Of a stretch of 64,000 nucleotides of DNA, positions 26,802-34,473 are shown piece after piece (positions within the stretch are counted from its first letter, which is position 1; the number at the start of each line of letters is the position of its first letter). Origin of the DNA: Dehalococcoidia bacterium (GTDB lineage Bacteria > Chloroflexota > Dehalococcoidia > Bin125). Where the stretch lies: contig JAJDYG010000033.1 of the NCBI GenBank assembly GCA_022822855.1, forward strand, positions 62,001 to 126,000. Direction: 5' to 3'. The translations under genes were made by a program, and so were the position numbers. Under the pieces are notes generated by a model, which saw nothing but the letters and a program-made list of their open reading frames with translations, was not told the DNA's origin and did not search any database.

Positions 26802-27764
26802 ATGCCCAAGTACGTGATGCTGCCCCCGATCGACGATGACATCCGCAAGTGGGCGGCGAGGATGCGGGAAGAAATTCCCGGTCTTGATGTGGTGATCGTC
26901 GAGGACGAAGCCGACGCGGCACTGGAACTCGCCGACGCCGACGGCGCCTACGGCTGGGTCTCGCCCGAAGTTCTGCCCAACGTCGAGCGGCTGCGACTCC
27001 TGCAAAACCCCTTCGCCGGACCACCGGTCGGCTGGTACTACCCGGAGCTGGCCGAGCATGCGGTCGTGGTCAGCAATCCGCGCGGGATCTACTCCGATCA
27101 CATCGCCCACCACATCCTGATGTACATGCTGGCGCTCTCGCGCGGCCTGCCCTACTACACCGCCGCTCAGGCCGACGGCCGCTGGGACAATCGAGCCCGC
27201 AAGCGCGGCTATATCGATCTGACCGAATCAACGGTCTTGATCAACGGCGTCGGCGGGATCGGCGCCGAGGCCGCCCGCCTCTGCGCCGCATTCGGTTGCC
27301 ATGTGATCGGCGTCGATCCGAGTCCCTACGGAGAGTTCGCTGGGGATCTCGTGTCGCCGTCCGAGCTCGATGCGCGCCTGCCGGAAGCGGACTTCGTCGT
27401 TACGACGGTTCCGCACACGCCCGAGACCGAGTTCATGTGGAACGCGGAACGCTTCGCGGCGATGAAGAACACGGCATACTTCATCAACATCGGCCGCGGG
27501 ATGACCTGCAAACTCGACGACCTTGTCGATGCGCTCGACAACGGCGAGATCGCCGGGGCGGGACTGGACGTGTACGAGATCGAACCGTTGCCCGAGGGCC
27601 ATCCGCTCTGGCAGATGGAGAACGTGATCCTGACGCCGCACATCGCGGTCGCCGACGCGGAGAACATCCCCGAGCGGCGCTTCGAACTGATTCTTGAGAA
27701 CGCGCGGCGGCTCGTTGAGGGTCGCGATTTCGTTAACGTCGTCGACAAAGAGAAGTGGTACTAG
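26802..27764 (+). CDS. D-isomer-specific 2-hydroxyacid dehydrogenase family protein
   Basis: The 320-residue protein has the NAD-binding fingerprint GVGGIGAEAARLCAAFG. The catalytic triad of the family is visible: Arg in INIGRGMT, Glu in YEIEPLPEG and His in TPHIAVAD. It should interconvert a 2-keto acid and a D-2-hydroxy acid with NAD(P)H. The N-terminal half is shorter than in formate or glycerate dehydrogenases but normal for the glyoxylate/hydroxypyruvate reductase branch. GAGGAGCGGAC precedes the ATG. It sits between the fused CoA-transferase and the zinc dehydrogenase. Confidence 0.88.
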   Translation: MPKYVMLPPIDDDIRKWAARMREEIPGLDVVIVEDEADAALELADADGAYGWVSPEVLPNVERLRLLQNPFAGPPVGWYYPELAEHAVVVSNPRGIYSDHIAHHILMYMLALSRGLPYYTAAQADGRWDNRARKRGYIDLTESTVLINGVGGIGAEAARLCAAFGCHVIGVDPSPYGEFAGDLVSPSELDARLPEADFVVTTVPHTPETEFMWNAERFAAMKNTAYFINIGRGMTCKLDDLVDALDNGEIAGAGLDVYEIEPLPEGHPLWQMENVILTPHIAVADAENIPERRFELILENARRLVEGRDFVNVVDKEKWY

Positions 27765-27799
27765 AGCCGCTGGCCGGAATGTTGGAGATCGGGCCCGTC

Positions 27800-28852
27800 A
27801 TGAAGATCGTGGAGATGTACGGCGATTCGCGCGTCGGCGTGATCGAGGTGCCTGAGCCGGAGCCGCGGGACAATTGGGTCCTCGTCAAAGTGATCGCGAG
27901 CACGATCTGTGGAACCGAGGCGCGTACGTATCAGTACGGTGGCTCAACATTCGATTCCTCGTACACCAACTCAGGGCACGAGGCGGCCGGCATCGTCGTA
28001 AAGACCGGTCCAACCGCCCGGATTGCGGCAGGCACGCGCGTCGCCGTCATCGCGCACATGGGCGAGCAGTGTGGTCAGTGCTGGTTCTGTCACCAGGGCC
28101 TCTGGCTGCTCTGCACTGACATCGCTGATGGCGGTGCGGAGTACGACGGCACGCACGCGCAGTACATTGTCCGGCCCGACAGTCACTGCATCCCGATGCC
28201 CGACGACGTGCCGTTTGAGATCGGCTCGATCCTGGTCGACGCCGTCGGCACGCCCTACCGCGCGATCCGCCGGCTGGCTGTGAATGGATTCGACACGGTG
28301 CTGATCACCGGTCTGGGTCCTTTGGGAGCGTCAGCGGCGATCATTTGCGAGAGGCTCGGCGCGCGCGTGATCGCGAGCGAGCCTGCCGAGTATCGTCGCA
28401 GCCTGGCTCGCGAGTACGGCGTCGACGTCGCGATCGATCCCATGTCGGAAGACGCGTTGGAACGGGTGATGGAGCTCACGGATGGTCGCGGGCCCGACGT
28501 CGCGCTGGACTTCACCGGCTACACCGAGCCGCAGATGCTCTGCCTCGACTCGGTCAGGGTAGGCGGGCGGGTCGGCTTCATCGGTCTCAAGTACGACGAG
28601 ACGCCGGACGGGCCGGTGCCGCGACCGACACCGGTGACCGTCGCCGGTCACTTGCTGCCCAAGGAACTGACCCTGATCGGAAGTTGGAGCGTCGCCCCGC
28701 ACGAGATGCTGGAGCTGTACGAGCTGGTCCAGAAGGGTCTGCCGGTCGAGAAGCTGATCACGCACCGGTTCAGCATCGACGACGCGCAGGAGGCGTACGA
28801 AACGGCATTCAACCAGCGCGGCTGCAAGGTGATCATCGATCCGTGGTCCTAG
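27800..28852 (+). CDS. Zinc-dependent medium-chain alcohol dehydrogenase family protein
   Basis: The 350-residue protein has the medium-chain dehydrogenase layout. The catalytic zinc ligand Cys is in ASTICGTEAR and the following pair in SGHEAAG. Four cysteines for the structural zinc are in GEQCGQCWFCHQGLWLLC. The nucleotide-binding fingerprint is ITGLGPLGASAA. It should oxidise an alcohol or polyol with NAD(P). The ATG at 27800 was preferred over an upstream GTG-type extension because it fits the family start KIVEMYGDSRVGV. The stop shares CTAG with the converging fused CoA-transferase gene. Confidence 0.88.
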   Translation: MKIVEMYGDSRVGVIEVPEPEPRDNWVLVKVIASTICGTEARTYQYGGSTFDSSYTNSGHEAAGIVVKTGPTARIAAGTRVAVIAHMGEQCGQCWFCHQGLWLLCTDIADGGAEYDGTHAQYIVRPDSHCIPMPDDVPFEIGSILVDAVGTPYRAIRRLAVNGFDTVLITGLGPLGASAAIICERLGARVIASEPAEYRRSLAREYGVDVAIDPMSEDALERVMELTDGRGPDVALDFTGYTEPQMLCLDSVRVGGRVGFIGLKYDETPDGPVPRPTPVTVAGHLLPKELTLIGSWSVAPHEMLELYELVQKGLPVEKLITHRFSIDDAQEAYETAFNQRGCKVIIDPWS

Positions 28853-31524
28853 CGGATCACTTCTTCAACCAGCAACTGGGTGAACTCTTCCTCGCTCAGG
28901 CCGAGTTCATTTCGGTAGACCTGCTCGTTGTGCTCTCCGAAGAAGGGCGCACGGCGGATCGGCAAGCGCTCGCCGTTCCAGAGGAACGGCTGATTCTGCG
29001 CCATGAACCTGATCCCGACCGGGTGGTCGAACTCGTGGAAGAAGCCCTGCATTGACGGATCGGTCTCGACCAGGTCCTCGATGTCCTCATTTGGGCCGGC
29101 CGGAACGCCCGCTGCTTCGAAAAGTGTCGTCGCCTGCCAGGCATCCTGATTGCAGGTCCACGCGGTGATCGCCGCCTCGATCTCGTCCTCGGCGGCCTTG
29201 CGCCCGGCCAGCGTGCGCAGATCATCGCGCCCGGCCAGGTCGTCGCGACCGATCACACCGCAGATCTCGAGCCAGTCGACTGTGTTCCGGGCGCTGAGCG
29301 CCAGCCAGCGATCGTCTCCGGCGCAGCGGAAGAGTCCATGCGGCGACATCTCGGGCGAGCGGTTGCCGCGACGTTCGGCTGTGACTCCGTTGGCGAGTTG
29401 CTCGATCAACTCCGTGTCGAGCAGGTGAATGCCGGCCTCGTACTGGGGAATCTCGATCTCCTGCCCGACGCCGGTGCGGTCGCGCTGGATCAGCGCGGAG
29501 ATGATCGCCGTCGCGGCCAGCGGGCCGAGCGTGAAGTCGGTATGCAGCAGCACCCCGGTCGGCTTGCGGTCCGCCGCGCCGGTGTGGGCGGCCAGTCCGC
29601 AGAGGGCGACCACGCTGTTGCCGATCCCCTTCCACGACGCCTTCGGTCCCCAGGTCCCCATCACGGGCAGGCTGCAGACGACGATCCGGGGATTGATCTT
29701 CTTCAGGTCGTCGAACCCCAGCCCCAGCCGCTTCATCACGCCGCCGGTGAAATTGTCGGTCACCACATCGGCCTCGCGGATGAGGTCGTAGGCGACGCGC
29801 AATCCGTCGGGCGCGCCGAGATTGAGGTTGATGCTGCGCTTGTCGGTGTTGCAATCCTGGAAAAACGCTCCGGTCTCGATCGTTGGCGGATCATGGGCGG
29901 GCAACGCTACCCGAAGCGTGTCGATCCGGGCGTCGGACTCGACCTTGATCACATCCGCGCCGAGATTCGCCATCAATTCCGTCGTCAACGGCCCCGCCGC
30001 CTGCCAGCAGAAATCGATGACTCGGATGCCATTCAGGGGGAGGTCGTCCCGGTTGATGGCATCAGGCGGCCCCCCTCTGCCTGCGGCATCTCCCCCCGCG
30101 GAGCGGGGGGAGAGGGAAGAGGCCCCTGCGGCATCTCGCCTCGCGGAAGGAACGGAGAGGGAAGAGGCCCGGGCGGCATCTCGCCTCGCGGAAGGAAAGG
30201 AGGGGGAAGAGGCCCCTGCGGCATCTCGCCTCGCGGAAGGAAAGGAGAGGGAAGAAGCCCGGGCGACATCTCGCCTCGGGGAAGGACGGGAGAGACGACT
30301 GCGGGAGGAAGGTCCGGCAACCAGGCCGCTGGCAACCAACCGCTCGTACTCCGCAGAATCCACGCCAAGCAACTCCGACAGCACATCTGACGTATCCGCA
30401 CCCAACGTCGGCGCCGGGCGACCGACCGGCTGGTAGCCGGTCGAGTGGATTGGCAATCGGGGCAGGTCGATGTTGCGGTCGAACTGCGGATGTTCAACCG
30501 AGAGGAATGCCCCTCGCTCATGCAGATGCGGATCCTCGACGATGTCGCGGGCTGAGTTCACCGGCACCGCCAGGAAGCCCCGGGACTGACCCTCGTAGCA
30601 CAGCTCCTCCCGATCCAGCGAGGCGCAGGCTCGCTGAAACGCCTGGTGAGTCTCGCCGCCCCATTCCGGGATGTAGATGTCGCCCGGATACTCGGCTCCG
30701 ATGATGCCGTCGTAGCCCGAACGCTCGTAGAGCCATTGACCGAACGCGGCCCAGCGTTCGTGGGTGTTGGGTGTTATGCCGAAGGTCAGCCAACGACCGT
30801 CCCTGGCCTGCAGCAACGAGGAGATATCGCCCCCCGGACGGAACGCCTTCTCGCCCATCTGCCGCCACATGTTCTCGTTGGCGAAGTGGATCGTGGTCGA
30901 GAGGATCGCTTCCTGCAGCGAGATGTAGGCATGACTCGCGCGGACGCCGTTGCGCCGGTCGTAGAGCATCGCCACGCCGGTCGCTGCCGCGACCTGGCTG
31001 GCCTGCTTGTAAGCAAGCTTGCCGGCCGGATAGTCGGGAGCGACATCAGGGAAGCCCAAACCCTGCATCAAACCGCCCGCCGCAACGCCGACGATGTCCG
31101 ACGCCGGCAGACCTTCGCCGCCGCGCCGCGTCACCACATCGATCACGCCCAGATGCGGATGCACTCGTTGCAGGCGTTCGCGGTCATAGAAGCGGCGCTC
31201 GTCTGCGCTCTTGTCCAACGGCGCGAGCAGCACGTCGGCCGAGGCGAGCAGCCGATCGATCAGATCCCACGCGCCCGGAGCGTCACAATTGATCGCCAGG
31301 CTGCGCTTGCCCGCGTTGTAGAGCAGATGCCGCAGCCCGCTCTCGATATCCGAGCGATCGTCCAGGTGCGGCCCGTTGATCCGCAGCGCGTCGCCCGATG
31401 CCGATTCAACCCGGATCACATCCGCTCCGAAGTCGGACAGCCAGCGAGCGCCCAGGGCCAGGCACTCGTCGCTCAGGTCGATCACGACCGAGCCCGCCAG
31501 GGGAAGATCGGATTGCGCCATCAA
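28849..31524 (-). CDS. Fused two-domain CaiB/BaiF CoA-transferase with repeat-derived linker
   Basis: The protein has 891 residues with two class III CoA-transferase domains, about residues 5-400 and 493-891. The first half lacks the catalytic Asp: the aligned position is near Tyr172-Lys173 in GKLAYKQAS. The second half keeps it (Asp663 in HTDFTLGP). The linker (about 406-480) is a run of 15-residue repeats such as ASSLSFPSARRDAAG, encoded by 45-bp units grown from a C-rich palindromic repeat. It overlaps the crotonase upstream by ATGA, so the two are co-translated. It probably activates an acid that the crotonase then processes. Confidence 0.87.
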   Translation of the reverse strand: MMAQSDLPLAGSVVIDLSDECLALGARWLSDFGADVIRVESASGDALRINGPHLDDRSDIESGLRHLLYNAGKRSLAINCDAPGAWDLIDRLLASADVLLAPLDKSADERRFYDRERLQRVHPHLGVIDVVTRRGGEGLPASDIVGVAAGGLMQGLGFPDVAPDYPAGKLAYKQASQVAAATGVAMLYDRRNGVRASHAYISLQEAILSTTIHFANENMWRQMGEKAFRPGGDISSLLQARDGRWLTFGITPNTHERWAAFGQWLYERSGYDGIIGAEYPGDIYIPEWGGETHQAFQRACASLDREELCYEGQSRGFLAVPVNSARDIVEDPHLHERGAFLSVEHPQFDRNIDLPRLPIHSTGYQPVGRPAPTLGADTSDVLSELLGVDSAEYERLVASGLVAGPSSRSRLSRPSPRRDVARASSLSFPSARRDAAGASSPSFPSARRDAARASSLSVPSARRDAAGASSLSPRSAGGDAAGRGGPPDAINRDDLPLNGIRVIDFCWQAAGPLTTELMANLGADVIKVESDARIDTLRVALPAHDPPTIETGAFFQDCNTDKRSINLNLGAPDGLRVAYDLIREADVVTDNFTGGVMKRLGLGFDDLKKINPRIVVCSLPVMGTWGPKASWKGIGNSVVALCGLAAHTGAADRKPTGVLLHTDFTLGPLAATAIISALIQRDRTGVGQEIEIPQYEAGIHLLDTELIEQLANGVTAERRGNRSPEMSPHGLFRCAGDDRWLALSARNTVDWLEICGVIGRDDLAGRDDLRTLAGRKAAEDEIEAAITAWTCNQDAWQATTLFEAAGVPAGPNEDIEDLVETDPSMQGFFHEFDHPVGIRFMAQNQPFLWNGERLPIRRAPFFGEHNEQVYRNELGLSEEEFTQLLVEEVIR
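30068..30309. repeat. C-rich palindrome and five 45-bp tandem units in a coding sequence
   Basis: CCCCCCTCTGCC...GGCATCTCCCCCCGCGG at about 30069-30115 is the reverse complement of the intergenic C-rich repeat (compare 56342-56387). Units with the phase GGCATCTC start at 30085, 30130, 30175, 30220 and 30265, exactly 45 bp apart. The first contains the unchanged palindrome; the later four have diverged (GCCTCGCGGAAGGA). A 45-bp period keeps the frame open and encodes the 15-residue linker repeat. Confidence 0.9.
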
Positions 31525-32303
31525 TCGAGAGTAGGTTCGTACGGGTGTTGGCGATACAGGTCGCTCATCCGGTGCGTGATCAGCTGCATCCGAAGGTCGT
31601 CATCGAGATGCGGCCAGAGCGAACGGTTGATCGATTCCTTCAAGACCCCGAAGTAGCCGTGCCGCTCCTGCCCCATCGCGGCCAGACGGTTGGCCAGCTC
31701 ATCCACTTCCTCGCGCAGCTTGCCCGGCTCGGCCACGCTGGTCACGAGACCCAGCTCCGCCGCTTCCGTCCCTGAGATGAATCGGTCGTCGAGGATCAGC
31801 CGCGTCGCCTGCTTGAGTCCCATGTACTTGGGCAGAAACGCCGTCGCCGGGATTACCATGCGTAACTTCGCGTCCGGGTCGGCGATCGCATAGTCCGAGG
31901 CCAGCATCAAATCGAACCCCGAGCCCATGCAGTAGCCCTGCACCTGCGCGATCACCAGCTGCGGAATCCGCCGCAGCAAGGACTGCAACCGGAAGTAGGG
32001 GTGCCGCTCGAGGTTGAAGGCGGCGATGTGCGGCGCGTGATACGGATTCTTCCAGGGATAGTCGGGAATCGATCCGTCCCCGCCCTCCGACACGTCATCG
32101 CCCGAACAAAACGAGCGTCCCTCGCCGGCCAGGACCAGAACCTGGACGGCCGGGTCGCGCCCGACCCGGTTGATGACCTCAATCATCGCGTCGCCGACCT
32201 CGGTGTTGATCGCATTGTGTCGCTCGGGACGGTTGATCGTCAGCCGTGTGACCGGCCCATCCTCAACGATGAGTTCTCTGTGCTCTCTGGGCTTGCTGGA
32301 CAT
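31521..32303 (-). CDS. Crotonase-family protein lacking hydratase glutamates
   Basis: The 260-residue protein has a crotonase fold, with the oxyanion segments FCSGDDV and QGYCMGSGFDLMLASDYAI. The two catalytic glutamates of enoyl-CoA hydratase are not kept: the first is Asp (GFDLM) and the second lies in KLRMVIP without an acid. It may therefore catalyse an isomerase, hydrolase or lyase reaction. It is first in a minus-strand pair with the fused CoA-transferase (four-base ATGA overlap), which suggests both act on the same CoA ester. Confidence 0.85.
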   Translation of the reverse strand: MSSKPREHRELIVEDGPVTRLTINRPERHNAINTEVGDAMIEVINRVGRDPAVQVLVLAGEGRSFCSGDDVSEGGDGSIPDYPWKNPYHAPHIAAFNLERHPYFRLQSLLRRIPQLVIAQVQGYCMGSGFDLMLASDYAIADPDAKLRMVIPATAFLPKYMGLKQATRLILDDRFISGTEAAELGLVTSVAEPGKLREEVDELANRLAAMGQERHGYFGVLKESINRSLWPHLDDDLRMQLITHRMSDLYRQHPYEPTLD

Positions 32304-32365
32304 GACTCGTCTCCAATGTCTGCGGCGAAGGCTAGGGCGTGTTCACACTAGCCCCATTCCACGTC

Positions 32366-32531
32366 GCCCCGTGCTTGACACGGGGCCCAGCCCCCGACGC
32401 TCGCGAGGAGCAACGCGGTCATCATTGGCTCAACGGTGGAGCGGGCGGACTTACGCGCGAGCATCGAGGTGGGGCCAAGGTCACTTCGCGCACACACTTG
32501 GGCGCTCTGGGCCCCGTGTCAAGGACGGGGC
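32366..32531. repeat. Inverted pair of palindromic repeats (REPIN-like)
   Basis: CCCCGTGCTTGACACGGGG (32366-32386) faces CCCCGTGTCAAGGACGGGG (32511-32531) with about 125 bp between, the same spacing as at 18-183. The sequence before the second arm (GGCCAAGGTCAC, GCGC, GCTCTGG) is the reverse complement of the sequence after the first arm at 39-76, so the repeat extends about 60 bp. Confidence 0.7.
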
Positions 32532-32683
32532 ATCGATCGCTTGCGGGATCGCGATTGGCGTGGGCGGTTCCGACCCGCATCGACTTGCGCCGAAATGGAT
32601 CATCCTGCTGAGACGGAGGTGGGAACACGCCCTAGGGCCTGGCCAATGCGCGCGACGGGTTTGGGGAGGTGTTTAGCTGCTCA

Positions 32684-33176
32684 GAGAAATTCTCCAGTCG
32701 CAGGCGTTTGCGGGACGACCGCATGTGTTTAGTGGGAGATCGTGAGTTCGGCGTGTTCGGGTCTGTTCGGTTCTGTTCGGTTCTGTTTGTGTTCGCCCAA
32801 ACTAGCCTGAACGCCGAGGGGGGTTGGGAACGGCGGCAGAGCGCCCGGACTCGGCTGGAGCGCTGAGAATTTTCTTTCGGCGGCGTTCTGGCGACGATGT
32901 CCAGTGTTTTGCGGGAGATCGTCGATTCTCGGGGTGCGAAAAGTGAAAGTTTGGTGATGGTTTTGTCGGTCTGAGGCCAGAAATCGGAGCGGCCTGCCGA
33001 GTCCGGCAAGAGGATGGATCGTCGCATAGTGGGCCAGCTTGACCTGGAACGGAGACTTTTTTCGTTGGGGGCAGTTGGGGGGCGATCTCCAGTGTTTTGC
33101 GGGAGATGGTCGATTCTTGGGGGTGTGAAAAGTGAGAGTTTAGTGATGGTTTTGTCGGTCTGAGGCCAAGAAATGA
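32684..33176 (+). repeat. Array of three dispersed hairpin elements
   Basis: Copy C is about 32684-32757 (partial), copy D 32865-32984 and copy E 33051-33176. D and E share AGTGTTTTGCGGGAGAT and a long block from GTGAAAG/GTGAGAG through TGATGGTTTTGTCGGTCTGA. In D the arms 32893-32902 and 32914-32923 form a 10-bp stem with one mismatch around an 11-nt loop. Between C and D is a run of GTTCGGTTCT repeats (32757-32800). The order element, GTTCGG tract, element mirrors the array at 3163-3530. Confidence 0.75.
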
Positions 33177-33450
33177 AGAGCATGGGAAGGCGAGGGAACC
33201 GTCGTAGAGCAACACGGCGTCCGGGAGGGATGGTCCGGAGGGCGCCGGCAGAGATGGTGGACATGGTGGGCAGGGTGGGCATGGCACACATGGCTCAACT
33301 GGCGTCTGGGTCGATTCGTTGTCTCGGTGTGAACAGAACAAGCGTACTTCGTTGCGTTTCGGCGGTCAAGGGATGGAGAGCCAAAGGGTCGCTGGTAGCT
33401 TCCAGCTCAACGGAGCAACAGCGGCGAGCACGGACCGAGGAGCAGCAGCA
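33177..33450. other. Intergenic stretch with imperfect short repeats
   Basis: The stretch between the hairpin array and the aldolase start holds imperfect GGTGGACATGGTGGGC-like repeats (about 33251-33290) and no convincing gene. A longer reading frame through it into the aldolase is possible but has no family support. A purine-rich site (ACCGAGGAG) lies just before the aldolase ATG. Confidence 0.4.
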
Positions 33451-34305
33451 ATGGCCGAGCGACTGAACAAGGTGATTGAACTGATCGAGTCGGGCAAGCC
33501 AGCGTTCGGACCGTTTCTGCCTGCCGGATCGATTCCCGACGCGACCTGGATTGCCTCGTCGAACTATGACTTCGTCGTCTACGAACTCGAGCACAACGCG
33601 TTCAACCTGAGCGACCTGAGCCTGTCGCTGCAGTACATGCTGAATCGACGGCAGATTCTCGAATCGGGGTCGCTCGCGCCGGCGGTGACGCCGATGGTCC
33701 GGATTCCGGTCAATGGGCGCGAGCAGAGCCAGTGGATCGTGAAGCAGGTGCTGGATATCGGGGTGTTCGGGATCGTGTTCCCAATGATCAACACGCCGGA
33801 GGACGCTGTCGCCGCGCTGCAAGCGGCGCGCTACATCCAGGCCGAGGACGCGGCGGACCAGGAGCCGGTTGGACGCCGGGGACACGCGCCGGGCAACGCG
33901 CTGCGCTACTGGGGACTGGACCAACCGGAGTACTTCGATCGCGCGGACGTCTGGCCGCTCGATCCGGACGGCGAGATCCTGCCGATCCTTCAGTGCGAGA
34001 CGATCGAGGGTGTGAACAACCTGCCGGCGATCCTCGACGCCGTGCCGAAACCGGGGCTGATCCTGATCAGCGAGAGCGACCTGTCCGTGTCGCTGGGTCA
34101 GAAGGGCGCTCCCGGCCCAATCGTGGACGAAGCGGTCAGGGGAGCGCGGGAGGTTTGCCAGGAGCGCGGGGTGCCGTTCGGCTCGCCGCAGGTTGATATG
34201 TCGAACGTTGACCAGCGGATCAGCGAGGGCTTTTCGTTCCTGATGCCGGGCGCGGCTCGGGTGTCGGAGGCGCTCAATCGGGGTCGGGAGCTGGCGGGTC
34301 GGTAA
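33451..34305 (+). CDS. HpcH/HpaI aldolase family protein
   Basis: The 284-residue protein belongs to the HpcH/HpaI class II aldolase family. The N-terminal FGPFLPAGSIPDATWIASSN, the metal-ligand glutamate in QCETIEGVNN and the Asp in SESDLSVSLG fit the divalent-metal site. It would cleave or form a C-C bond between a 2-keto acid and an aldehyde. An insertion of about 30 residues (AEDAADQEPVGRRGHAPGNA) lies where the usual GVRG.. loop is. It begins a same-strand run of six genes but is separated from DUF1800 by a palindrome. Confidence 0.82.
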   Translation: MAERLNKVIELIESGKPAFGPFLPAGSIPDATWIASSNYDFVVYELEHNAFNLSDLSLSLQYMLNRRQILESGSLAPAVTPMVRIPVNGREQSQWIVKQVLDIGVFGIVFPMINTPEDAVAALQAARYIQAEDAADQEPVGRRGHAPGNALRYWGLDQPEYFDRADVWPLDPDGEILPILQCETIEGVNNLPAILDAVPKPGLILISESDLSVSLGQKGAPGPIVDEAVRGAREVCQERGVPFGSPQVDMSNVDQRISEGFSFLMPGAARVSEALNRGRELAGR

Positions 34306-34314
34306 GCGGTGCGG

Positions 34315-34361
34315 GACCCCCTCCGTCGCTTCGTGACACCTCCCCCTGCGAGGGGGAGGAG
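34315..34361. repeat. C-rich palindromic repeat
   Basis: ACCCCCTCCGTCGCTTCGTG followed by ACACCTCCCCCTGCGAGGGGGAGGAG is a member of the C-rich family (inner hairpin CTCCCCCTGCGAGGGGGAG, outer GTCGCTTCGTGAC). The rest of the 168-bp gap before DUF1800 shows nothing else clear. Confidence 0.7.
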
Positions 34362-34473
34362 ATTCTCTTGCCCAGCGTTTTCACTGCGGCGGCGTGACAG
34401 ATTGTGTAGCTTGTGATACGGAGCGCCACGCGGTGAGTGGGGCTTCGTTCTGGTACGGAATCTGAGGAAACAC

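Noticed and set aside
30085-30309. 45-bp repeats as a CRISPR or VNTR outside genes
   Set aside because: They are contiguous, lack spacers, and are in frame within the CoA-transferase fusion.
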